Shown: piece after piece, positions 23,141-30,305 of the stretch
Layout: each line of letters opens with the position of its first letter
How positions within the stretch are numbered: position 1 is the first letter of the stretch
Assembly (NCBI GenBank): GCA_027886905.1
Contig: JAPCJO010000009.1
Coordinates: 1-51,204 of the forward strand
DNA length: 51,204 nt
Direction of reading: 5' to 3'
DNA from: Nitrososphaerota archaeon
GTDB taxonomy: Archaea > Thermoproteota > Nitrososphaeria > Nitrososphaerales > Gagatemarchaeaceae
The notes under the pieces: model-generated
Told to the model about the DNA's origin: nothing
The model's input: only the letters and a program-made list of their open reading frames with translations
The model's database searches: none
Translations under genes and position numbers: made by a program

Positions 23141-24040
23141 CTATGACAGCTCCTTGCTTATCGTAGAGTCGGCGACCACCAGGACCGCGAGGCCTCCGAG
23201 CGGGACTAGCGCGTAGGTGATCAGGTAGATGAGCGTGAGGATGCCGATGCCGCCCACGCTCCCGGACACGATCCCTATGACCGAGAACATGATCAGGAGC
23301 AGCAGCGGAGTGACCACGAGGAGGATTGTGTACAGCTCTGCCACGAAGCTCACTGATTCACCGATCGAGCGAGCCTTCAGGCGCTTGTCGAGCATCAGCG
23401 ACGATGCAGACCTGAGGAGGTAGTCCTTGACTTCGCCTCCGGTCCTCGAGGCGGAGATGAAGCCGTCTAGGAAGTCCGCGAAGGCCTCCGAGGGTGACCT
23501 CTTCTCCTCCGCCTGGAGGGCGTGTTCGAGGTCCATTCCGAGCAGGGTCATGTCCCTGACTATCATCTTGGCTTCCTGGTTGACGACGTCGGCGGAGTCC
23601 TCCTCCGCGAGGGAGTGGAAGATCTTCTCGGGCGTTATCCCCGCGGAGGCGAGCACGGCCATTTGCCCTACCGTGTACGAGAGCTGCGAGTCGAGCTTCT
23701 TTCCGCGCGACCCCGCGATGAACGGGGGATAGACGTAGAAGAACCCAAAGGCCACCGCACCCCCGAGGATGGCTAGGCCGAAAGGTAGGGCAACGCGCGT
23801 GACCAACAGAGTGTCCAAGGAGACAGCGAAGACCACCCCCACGAGCGCCCCGGCAAGCGCGCCCACGAATGAAGCCACCACCATCCCCGCCACGTAGGCC
23901 TTGTAGGTGATACGAAGGCCAGCCTTCGAGAGCTGTGGGCCGAGTTCCTTGAAGTAGGTGTCGAAGCGCTTGAGGTAGGGCTGCATGAGGATGTAGGAAA
24001 CCCCCCAGAAGCGCCCGGACGGTCCGGTCTTGGCCGTCAA
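23141..24040 (-). CDS. Type IV pilus membrane platform protein (T2SSF/TadB-like), first
   Basis: This 299-aa membrane protein has helices near residues 50-75 and 80-103, a cytoplasmic T2SSF domain (about 110-215, with L-S-Y-T-V-G-Q-M-A-V-L-A-S-A-G and S-A-S-R-T-G-G-E-V), and two or three C-terminal helices. It is partner to the platform protein encoded next. Its start overlaps the end of the ATPase gene by 4 nt (24037-24040), so production of ATPase and platform is coupled. Confidence 0.86.
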   Translation of the reverse strand: MTAKTGPSGRFWGVSYILMQPYLKRFDTYFKELGPQLSKAGLRITYKAYVAGMVVASFVGALAGALVGVVFAVSLDTLLVTRVALPFGLAILGGAVAFGFFYVYPPFIAGSRGKKLDSQLSYTVGQMAVLASAGITPEKIFHSLAEEDSADVVNQEAKMIVRDMTLLGMDLEHALQAEEKRSPSEAFADFLDGFISASRTGGEVKDYLLRSASSLMLDKRLKARSIGESVSFVAELYTILLVVTPLLLLIMFSVIGIVSGSVGGIGILTLIYLITYALVPLGGLAVLVVADSTISKELS

Positions 24041-25983
24041 GCCTTCAAGCCCTCCAGCTCGACCCTGGCCTTGTTGATGACCGCGTAGGGCCCCGCGTAG
24101 AACTCTCTTACCTGGTTGGACACCTCCGTGTGCCCCCTGATGTCCTTGGCGACCATCCAGTCGAGGAAGACCCTTCTGCCGTCGATGTCCCGGCGGATCT
24201 CCTCAGGCCTTGTGCCGTACTTCTGGGTGATCTTGTCGAAGAGCTTGCTCCTGCCGGTAAAGGTGAACCTGTCGCCCACCGGGTCCCAGTTGAAGGCGTC
24301 GTTGAGGATTATCTCGTCCGTCCTCCGGTCGTGGCCCACCACTTCAGTGACCGCGACGACCCTGCGCACCGACCGGTCCGCGAGCCTCAGCTTCAGCTGC
24401 ATCACGATGCAATCGAGCGTGGTGCCGACCAGGCTTCGGGGGATGTTCATCGGCTCGGTGGTGAGCCTGTTGATGGTGGCCTCGACCGAGTCGGCGTGGA
24501 TGGTGCCCAGTCCCCCGTGTCCCGTCGCGATGGTCTGGAGGAGCGTGAACGCCTCTTCTCCCCTGACCTCCCCCACGATGATGATGTCAGGCCTCTGTCT
24601 TAGCGAGGCCTTCAGGAGGTCGAACATCGTGATCTCGCCGGGCGTCCCGACGCCCCTCGTCACGGACTGGATCCAGTTCTCGTGGGGAAGGTTGAGCTCG
24701 GGGGTGTCCTCCACCGAGACTATCTTCTCGCCGGGCTCGATGAACATCGAGAGGGCGTTCAGCGTGGTCGTCTTTCCCGAGGCCGTCCCTCCTGCGACAA
24801 GGAGGGCGAGCTTCTTCTCGATGAGATACCAAAGGTACGCTGCTACGTCAGAGCTGAGGGTGTTGTACCTTATCAGGTCGACGATGGTGAGAGGGTCTGT
24901 CCTGAATTTCCTTATCGTGAAGGTGCTCCCCCTCTGGGTTACCTCCTTCCCGAAGGTGAGGTGCAGCCTGCTCCCGTCAGGGAGCGATGCGTCCACGATG
25001 GGCTCTGCGAGGGAGACGTGCTTGCCGGCAGAGTACGCGAGCTTGGAGACGAAGGTGTCGAGCTCGTCGTCCGTCTCGAAGACGATGTTGGTCGGGATCG
25101 ACTCGTAGTCGCGGTACCAGATGAAGATCGGGATGCCGGCGCCGTCGCAGCTGATGTCCTCGATCAGCTTGTCCCTCATCAGCGGCTCTATCTTGCCGAG
25201 GTGGATGAAATCGCGGTTGAGGTAATAGAGCAGCTTCGTCATGGCCGGCGGCTGGATCTTGTAGCCGTACTTCTTCGCCAGCCCCGTCACCTTCGTCGAG
25301 AGGTAGCGTTCGGCCTTGTCGGGCGTCGAGATACTCCGAAGGTCGACGTCCAGCTCGTCCACGAGGAGCTTCTTGAGGTCAGCCAGCCTCGCCTTCTCGG
25401 CCGCCGACAGAGAGGGCTCGATCACCGCATAAGTGTAGCCTTCGCGGCCTTCCTCCTTTGTGACCGCAGCGTAGATCTTGAGAGGATATTCCTCCAGCTG
25501 GACGACCTCGACGAAGGGCTTGGTCTCCGTGTTCTCAGCGAGCTGAAGCTCGCCTACCCGCATCGCACGGCGCTGGGGAATTGCCGGCCGGTCGGACACG
25601 GGCGTTTTTGGCGTCCTGGTGACGCCGAGGAACTTGGCGATGGCCTCTGGGGTGTACTTCGACAGCTCGTTCTCGGGCGGCTTCAGGTCGAGCGCAACCT
25701 TGTGATCCTCCCTACCGATGCCCAAATACTTGGAAATGGCCTCGGGGGAGTACCGCCACAGCCAGAAGACGAACGCCCCTGCGAAAGCGGCGAGGGCCGC
25801 ACCCAAAATCGTCCCCGCGACCACAGGGGCGAGCCCGGCGGAGTCTATCAGGAAGGAAGAGACGGGCAGGTGGCTGTGGGCGCCGGTGAATGAATTGAGA
25901 CTCTCTACGGTGAGATAGCCAATCAATAGGTCGGAGAGGACAACTATCGTTAGCCCTGGGAGCCACCCCTTCGGGAGCCTCAA
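24037..25983 (-). CDS. Type IV pilus assembly ATPase (TadA/VirB11/GspE-like)
   Basis: This 648-aa protein is the motor of the locus. Two hydrophobic segments lie at the N-terminus (about residues 7-28 and 50-73), which is unusual for the cytosolic family and suggests membrane attachment. After a linker of about 100 residues containing two copies of an S-K-Y-L/T-x-E-A-I-x-K-x-L-G-like motif comes the secretion ATPase domain. It has Walker A GTASGKTT (about residue 400), Walker B D-I-I-I-V-G-E-V-R-G and the His box (G-H-G-G-L-G-T-I-H-A-D). The start is a TTG at 25983, with an ATTTAAA box at 26013-26019. The gene heads the nine-gene operon. Confidence 0.9.
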   Translation of the reverse strand: MRLPKGWLPGLTIVVLSDLLIGYLTVESLNSFTGAHSHLPVSSFLIDSAGLAPVVAGTILGAALAAFAGAFVFWLWRYSPEAISKYLGIGREDHKVALDLKPPENELSKYTPEAIAKFLGVTRTPKTPVSDRPAIPQRRAMRVGELQLAENTETKPFVEVVQLEEYPLKIYAAVTKEEGREGYTYAVIEPSLSAAEKARLADLKKLLVDELDVDLRSISTPDKAERYLSTKVTGLAKKYGYKIQPPAMTKLLYYLNRDFIHLGKIEPLMRDKLIEDISCDGAGIPIFIWYRDYESIPTNIVFETDDELDTFVSKLAYSAGKHVSLAEPIVDASLPDGSRLHLTFGKEVTQRGSTFTIRKFRTDPLTIVDLIRYNTLSSDVAAYLWYLIEKKLALLVAGGTASGKTTTLNALSMFIEPGEKIVSVEDTPELNLPHENWIQSVTRGVGTPGEITMFDLLKASLRQRPDIIIVGEVRGEEAFTLLQTIATGHGGLGTIHADSVEATINRLTTEPMNIPRSLVGTTLDCIVMQLKLRLADRSVRRVVAVTEVVGHDRRTDEIILNDAFNWDPVGDRFTFTGRSKLFDKITQKYGTRPEEIRRDIDGRRVFLDWMVAKDIRGHTEVSNQVREFYAGPYAVINKARVELEGLKA

Positions 25984-26012
25984 AGATTTTACAAAAATAT
26001 GACCTCTTTACT

Positions 26013-26019
26013 ATTTAAA
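26013..26019 (-). promoter_or_regulatory. TATA-like box of the long pilus operon
   Basis: TTTAAAT on the minus strand lies about 30 nt before the TTG at 25983. Unlike the three smaller pilin operons, no copy of the 13-bp palindrome abuts it on this strand. The palindrome at 26137, 118 bp away, faces the divergent gene. Confidence 0.45.
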
Positions 26020-26136
26020 AGACTGTGTAACTTCAGGGCGTACGGACCGCTCGACATGGGCGGTCCAGATGACAGTGCACAAACGCCCATGCATGGTGAG
26101 CGGTCGCGTATCGCCGGGCGGACATCCCCGCGCCGA

Positions 26137-26163
26137 GAACAAGTTGTTCACCCCCGTTATATT
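26137..26163 (+). promoter_or_regulatory. Promoter with TATA box plus 13-bp palindrome (site 4)
   Basis: GAACAAGTTGTTC (26137-26149) is a perfect 6-1-6 palindrome. It is followed by ACCCCC and GTTATATT (26156-26163), about 27 nt before the ATG at 26186. The order and spacing match the three pilin promoters, linking this gene to the pilins. Confidence 0.7.
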
Positions 26164-26185
26164 GCGAGAGGGAGGTTCAGTCACC

Positions 26186-26539
26186 ATGGCCGAGCATCTC
26201 GAGACGTTCACGATAGACGTGAGGCGGAGCGAGGTGAAGGAACTTTGCATCAAGTATCTGACGGGGTTCAAGTACAAGTTTATGCAAGAGGAGGACCAGT
26301 CGCTCGTCTTCGAGAAGGGGTCGAAGAGGAAGAACGTCTACACCTTCTCCTTCGAGGAGGCCTACAAGAGGATCAGGCTCTCTGTGGTGGGGAGCGACAA
26401 GGTCCCCGTGACCACGGTCTCCGTCCTGTTCACCCTGCCCTTCCTGAGGTTGCGCAAGGACGAGATAGAGGGGATAAGGTCGATGACCAAGGCCCTTCAC
26501 GAATTCATCCTCATAACGGTTGGATATCAGACGACCTAG
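26186..26539 (+). CDS. Small cytosolic protein co-regulated with pilins, unknown function
   Basis: This 117-aa protein has alternating strand-like and helix-like segments and no signal peptide or membrane helix. No family was recognised. Residues 1-75 read like a beta sheet with one helix (V-R-R-S-E-V-K-E-L-C-I-K-Y-L-T), and the C-terminal 30 residues like a helix (E-I-E-G-I-R-S-M-T-K-A-L-H-E-F). In-frame starts further upstream exist but would lie ahead of the promoter, so the ATG at 26186 is chosen. It is divergent from the pilus ATPase gene, and its promoter shares the pilin palindrome, so a role in pilus assembly or its control is likely. Its stop overlaps the convergent TrmB gene's stop. 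Confidence 0.72.
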   Translation: MAEHLETFTIDVRRSEVKELCIKYLTGFKYKFMQEEDQSLVFEKGSKRKNVYTFSFEEAYKRIRLSVVGSDKVPVTTVSVLFTLPFLRLRKDEIEGIRSMTKALHEFILITVGYQTT

Positions 26540-27732
26540 CCGGAGACGACCTTCCGGAGCTTCGCGACGGCGGTGACCGGGTCGGCGCCGTCTATGAGGA
26601 CCACCCCGACCAAATTGGCAAGCTTCTGGAGCTCGTCTCCGCTGAAAGGGGAGGCGATTACGACCAGACGCGGGGACTTTATCTCGATGCCTTTCATTAT
26701 CGCCGCGATCATCTCATCCCTAGTGGAGGCTTCGTCGTTCCTAATCACGACGTCTACCGCGAAACCCTTCCCTCCGAGGTCGAGAAGGGCAGACACGTCA
26801 TAGTCCGCCCCGGAGAGTCCTCTCAGGCGCCCGGGGACCTCCACCTTCCAGCCCTCGAGCGGGAGCGAAGCCTTCACGATGTCAATCATTGCCTTGGCCC
26901 TCTCCTCGGCCCTCCTCCCCGTCTTCAACTCGCGCAACCTCTCGCGCGCCTCGAGGCTCCCGGCGAAGGCCTTCCCGAACATCGGCAGCATGGTCCCGGC
27001 GTAATCGCCGCTGTTGGTCCAGATGGCGACGTCCCTGTCGTTCTTCCTCCCGGCGACGTCGTCGAGCACCAGCGAGACGAGCACCTGGACCCCGTCTGAG
27101 ACGACGATCCTGCTCTTGGCGAAGTCCTCCGAGTGCCTGAGCTCGGCGGCGCGCATCACCGCCTCCGAGGCCTCGGTCGTCTGGTGGTCGCAGACGCTGA
27201 TCACCCTCGACTTTACGCCGCGCTTCTTCGCATCCCTGAGACCCTCGGCCAGGCCGAGGATGTGGAGCTGCATGAGGTCGTTTCGGGTCAGCACCATGTC
27301 GAGGTTCGACCGGGCGCTAGCCACCATCCTGAGAACCTGGCCGTAGATCTGCTCCCTGCCCTGGACCATCTTGAAGCTGTACTCCTCACGCTCCGAGGCC
27401 GGTTGGAGCGCCATCGTCCTCCCGATGGACACGACCTCGGCCCGTCCCTTCTCCATCTCGTCGAGCTTCTTCATCTGCCGGTCCATCATCATTGCGACGA
27501 CCTGCTCTATCGGCACGGCCGTGTACTTCACGGGGTTGCCAGGCGCGGCCTCCACGATCGCGGAGTCGGCCAGTCTCTTGATTATCCTGTATGCCTCCAT
27601 CCTCCGGATCTGGACTGCCTTTGCGATATCCCCCGCGCTCTGCTTCCCGTTGGCGAGCAGGCTGAGGTATACGAGGGACTCCCTGTCAGAAAGGCCGTAC
27701 TGCACGAGGAGCCTCTGAGCCCGTTCGTCCAA
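26536..27732 (-). CDS. TrmB-family transcription regulator with extra C-terminal module
   Basis: This 398-aa protein has an N-terminal TrmB winged helix (residues 1-80: L-V-Q-Y-G-L-S-D-R-E-S-L-V-Y-L-S-L-L, then S-A-G-D-I-A, R-R-M-E-A-Y-R-I-I-K-R-L). A middle domain (about 115-270) is in the position of the TrmB effector or phospholipase D-like domain. A C-terminal module (about 295-398: Y-D-V-S-A-L-L-D-L-G, F-A-V-D-V-V-I-R, P-R-L-V-V-I-A-S-P) resembles the end of the TackOD1 protein at 21264. TrmB proteins usually sense sugars or maltodextrins; the ligand here is unknown. Its position beside the pilus locus makes it a candidate regulator of the shared palindrome. Confidence 0.82.
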   Translation of the reverse strand: MDERAQRLLVQYGLSDRESLVYLSLLANGKQSAGDIAKAVQIRRMEAYRIIKRLADSAIVEAAPGNPVKYTAVPIEQVVAMMMDRQMKKLDEMEKGRAEVVSIGRTMALQPASEREEYSFKMVQGREQIYGQVLRMVASARSNLDMVLTRNDLMQLHILGLAEGLRDAKKRGVKSRVISVCDHQTTEASEAVMRAAELRHSEDFAKSRIVVSDGVQVLVSLVLDDVAGRKNDRDVAIWTNSGDYAGTMLPMFGKAFAGSLEARERLRELKTGRRAEERAKAMIDIVKASLPLEGWKVEVPGRLRGLSGADYDVSALLDLGGKGFAVDVVIRNDEASTRDEMIAAIMKGIEIKSPRLVVIASPFSGDELQKLANLVGVVLIDGADPVTAVAKLRKVVSG

Positions 27733-27765
27733 CTGCGCCGCAAACGGGACGTCCGGTTGATAAGT

Positions 27766-30261
27766 CTACTTCTCGAAATCGGCAGGCGGAGCGTCGTCCC
27801 CGCCTCCGTCTTCTTCCCCAGGTGTTCGCCTGCTCCTGAGTATCCTCCTTCCCGCAAACGCCATGAGGACCACGACAACTATGACCAGCACGACCACGAG
27901 CGCCGAGCCGAGAGCCCCCAGGCCCTTAGAACCGGATGCCCCTGTTCCGGATTCCCCGTGGGCCACGACGAAGACGTTTGTGCTGGCGGTCAGGTTGCCA
28001 ACGAGGGGGTCTTGGACCAGCGCCGTGATTATGGCTACTCCGTTCTGAGCCGGGACGAACGTGTCGGTGAAGCTCCCGCTCGAGTCCGTGACGCCGCTCG
28101 GCGCGGTCATTGTCCCCGAGGACGCCGCGAGGGTCACGTTCGCCCCACTGAGTGGGGAGCCCAAGACTTGTATCTGGAGCTGCACCGTGGCGGGGGTTCC
28201 GATCGCCACTTCGGGGGCGGAGCTGGCGAGGGTGACGGTCACCGGCGGAGAGGAGTCTGAGAGGCTCGCGCTCGCGGAGGCGAGCCCGCTCGTAGAGGCT
28301 GTGAGGACCGTCGAGCCGGGCGCCGAGGTATTCACCATCGCCCAGGCGTAGTCCATTCCGGGTTCTATATCGAAGTTGATCGGGTTCGCTATCACGCTGC
28401 TGTTCGAGCTCGTGACAGTGACCTGGGTGTCCTGGCGCGCCAGGGCGGGTGAGGAGCCCGAGTCCTGAAGCTGCACGGCCACGATGGCGTCATCGCCCGT
28501 GCCGAGAGACTGGATGCCACTGGCGGGAGCCGCGTAGAATCCGAGCTGGGACGGCGCCGGACTGGCCGTGGTGAACCCCGCGGAGGATGGCTCGAAGCCG
28601 GACGAGGTGGCGCTGATGTTGGCCGTCCCTGGGGATATCGTGGTGGTCACCGGGGCCAGGACGTAGCTCTCTCCGGCGGCTATGACGACGGTGGAGTTCA
28701 CCGTCGCTATCGCGGTGCTGGAGCTGGTGAGCTGGACTGGGATGTCAACTGGCGCGACCGCCGGGACCCCGTCGGCGCTCTCGAGGGTCACCTCGAGTGC
28801 CGAGTACTGCCCTCCGTCCGCCGGGAGCGTGGAGGGCACCGCCTGGGCGAAGAGCTGGGTGGGGACAGGTCCGTAGCTGGTCAGCGTGAAGGTTGCGGAC
28901 TGCAGGTTCTGGGCGATGGCGGTGATGAACGTGCCCCCGACGAAGAAGGTGGAGGTGAACGTCGCTACTGCGTAGCTCGAGCCTGATGGGATGGTGAGGC
29001 TCTCTCCGATGTCTCCAGCGGCGGAGTTTGAAGAGGTCAGCGTCACGGAGACGCCCGATGAGGCGACCGCCGGGTTTCCGCCGGCATCGGCCAGCGCCAC
29101 AACCACCGAGCCGTACATGCCCGCGTCCGCGAGGACGGGGTTTGGCGCGGCCAGAATCGTCAGCTTCACGGGCGAGGCGGGCTGCTCCACCGTCACGACG
29201 GCGAAGTCCGACTGGAGGCCGGGCGAGGAAGCAGTCAGGTTGGCGTTCCCCGGGCTCGGACCCGAGGTGAACGCGGCGACCGAGTAGATCTGCCCGGTCG
29301 CTATCGTGGTCGTGACGTCCGACGCCACCACGCTGGTGTTGGAGGAGGCGATCGAGACCGTGATCGGGGCGGGCGCCGGGGACGGGTTGCCCTGGGCGTC
29401 AGTGAGCGTCACGACGAGGCGCCCCGTGGTCGAGGTTGAGATCGGATCAGGCTGTGCGAATATTGCGAGCGCGAAGGGGGATGCCCCCTGGACGGAGACC
29501 TCTCCCGACCCTGAGTTGAAGCCCGAGGCCGAGCCCGTTATAGTGGCGGTTCCGGGAGACGATCCGACCGCATACGCGGCTGAGGAGAGGACAGATCCGC
29601 CTTCCACCGTCAAGCTGCTCGAGGGGAGGCTCACGATGTTGTTGTTGGAGGATGTGAGCGAGACCTCTATCGGGGAGCTCGCCTTCGCTGGGAGCCCGGC
29701 GGAATCGAGCGTCTCGACCAGGACGGTCCCTTGGCTCGTGGGGTTGAGCAGCTGCGAGCCGGGCACGGGGATGACGCTCAGCCTAGTGGGGAATCCGCTG
29801 GGAGTGACTGTCGTGACCTCCTCCGAAGTGGCGCTTAGGCCCGCGGACGACGCCGAGATAGAGGTGGACCCGGGGGTCGTGCTGGTCGTGAAGTTCGCCA
29901 CGGCGAACCCGGCTCCCGCGGGGATCGTAATCTTGGAAGGGACCGAGCCCACCCCCTCCTGCGACGAGGTGAGGAACACGGCGGTGTCGTTAAGGGCCAG
30001 CGAAGCCGCGCCTCCGCCGCTCTGGAGCGACACCACGATGGCCGGATAGGAGCCCCCGTCGGCCGGCAGCTTGGGAGGTATGACCGAGAGGACGAGCGAG
30101 ACGGCCTTCGTGCTCGCCGTCTGAGAGGAGGTCGACGATGTCGTGCTGGTCGTCGACGTGCTGGAGGCCGCGGCCGTGACGGGGAGGGCCATGACTGACA
30201 GAAGTAACAACAAGGATGCGGCCAGCGTGAAAATTCTCGCCCACCTCGCGCTGCCCCTCAT
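27766..30261 (-). CDS. Surface protein with seven Ig-like repeats and C-terminal membrane anchor
   Basis: This 831-aa secreted protein has a signal peptide (M-R-G-S-A-R-W-A-R-I-F-T-L-A-A-S-L-L-L-L-L), a Ser/Thr-rich linker, and seven repeats of about 100 residues built on the plan P-A-D-G-G-x-Y, V-x-L-T-S-S-N-S, then P-G-T-A-N-I-x-A-S-S. The last repeat has the G-S-P-L-S-G-A-N-V-T-L pattern of Big_1/invasin-type Ig domains. A transmembrane helix near residues 785-807 is followed by a basic stop-transfer (G-R-R-I-L-R-S-R-R) and an acidic tail. The ATG at 30261 is supported by a TATA box at 30287-30294. It is probably an adhesin or cell-envelope stalk. It lies 44 nt after the next larger surface gene. 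Confidence 0.82.
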   Translation of the reverse strand: MRGSARWARIFTLAASLLLLLSVMALPVTAAASSTSTTSTTSSTSSQTASTKAVSLVLSVIPPKLPADGGSYPAIVVSLQSGGGAASLALNDTAVFLTSSQEGVGSVPSKITIPAGAGFAVANFTTSTTPGSTSISASSAGLSATSEEVTTVTPSGFPTRLSVIPVPGSQLLNPTSQGTVLVETLDSAGLPAKASSPIEVSLTSSNNNIVSLPSSSLTVEGGSVLSSAAYAVGSSPGTATITGSASGFNSGSGEVSVQGASPFALAIFAQPDPISTSTTGRLVVTLTDAQGNPSPAPAPITVSIASSNTSVVASDVTTTIATGQIYSVAAFTSGPSPGNANLTASSPGLQSDFAVVTVEQPASPVKLTILAAPNPVLADAGMYGSVVVALADAGGNPAVASSGVSVTLTSSNSAAGDIGESLTIPSGSSYAVATFTSTFFVGGTFITAIAQNLQSATFTLTSYGPVPTQLFAQAVPSTLPADGGQYSALEVTLESADGVPAVAPVDIPVQLTSSSTAIATVNSTVVIAAGESYVLAPVTTTISPGTANISATSSGFEPSSAGFTTASPAPSQLGFYAAPASGIQSLGTGDDAIVAVQLQDSGSSPALARQDTQVTVTSSNSSVIANPINFDIEPGMDYAWAMVNTSAPGSTVLTASTSGLASASASLSDSSPPVTVTLASSAPEVAIGTPATVQLQIQVLGSPLSGANVTLAASSGTMTAPSGVTDSSGSFTDTFVPAQNGVAIITALVQDPLVGNLTASTNVFVVAHGESGTGASGSKGLGALGSALVVVLVIVVVVLMAFAGRRILRSRRTPGEEDGGGDDAPPADFEK

Positions 30262-30286
30262 ACTAAATCGGCCTGCAGCCCCGAAC

Positions 30287-30294
30287 GTATTTAG
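30287..30294 (-). promoter_or_regulatory. TATA box of the Ig-repeat surface gene
   Basis: CTAAATAC on the minus strand is centred about 29 nt before the ATG at 30261. It lies in the 44-nt gap after the upstream surface gene, so the two genes can be expressed separately. Confidence 0.55.
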
Positions 30295-30305
30295 GGGGTA
30301 GGATG

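Noticed and set aside
10257-25983. Archaellum locus
   Set aside because: The ATPase and platform proteins are related, but there are two platform proteins, no ArlC-H genes and no KaiC-like ArlH within the operon. The structural proteins look like pilins rather than archaellins.
26097-26106. Possible match between GAGCGGTCGC upstream of the 26186 gene and the 48-bp pilin repeat
   Set aside because: Only about 8 bp agree and the distance to the palindrome differs from that in the pilin operons, so chance is the better explanation.
12143-26149. GAACAAGTTGTTC as a LexA/DinR-like SOS box
   Set aside because: The bacterial Gram-positive box has GAAC-N4-GTTC, whereas the spacer here is 5. No LexA protein is expected in archaea, and the downstream genes are pilins, not repair genes.
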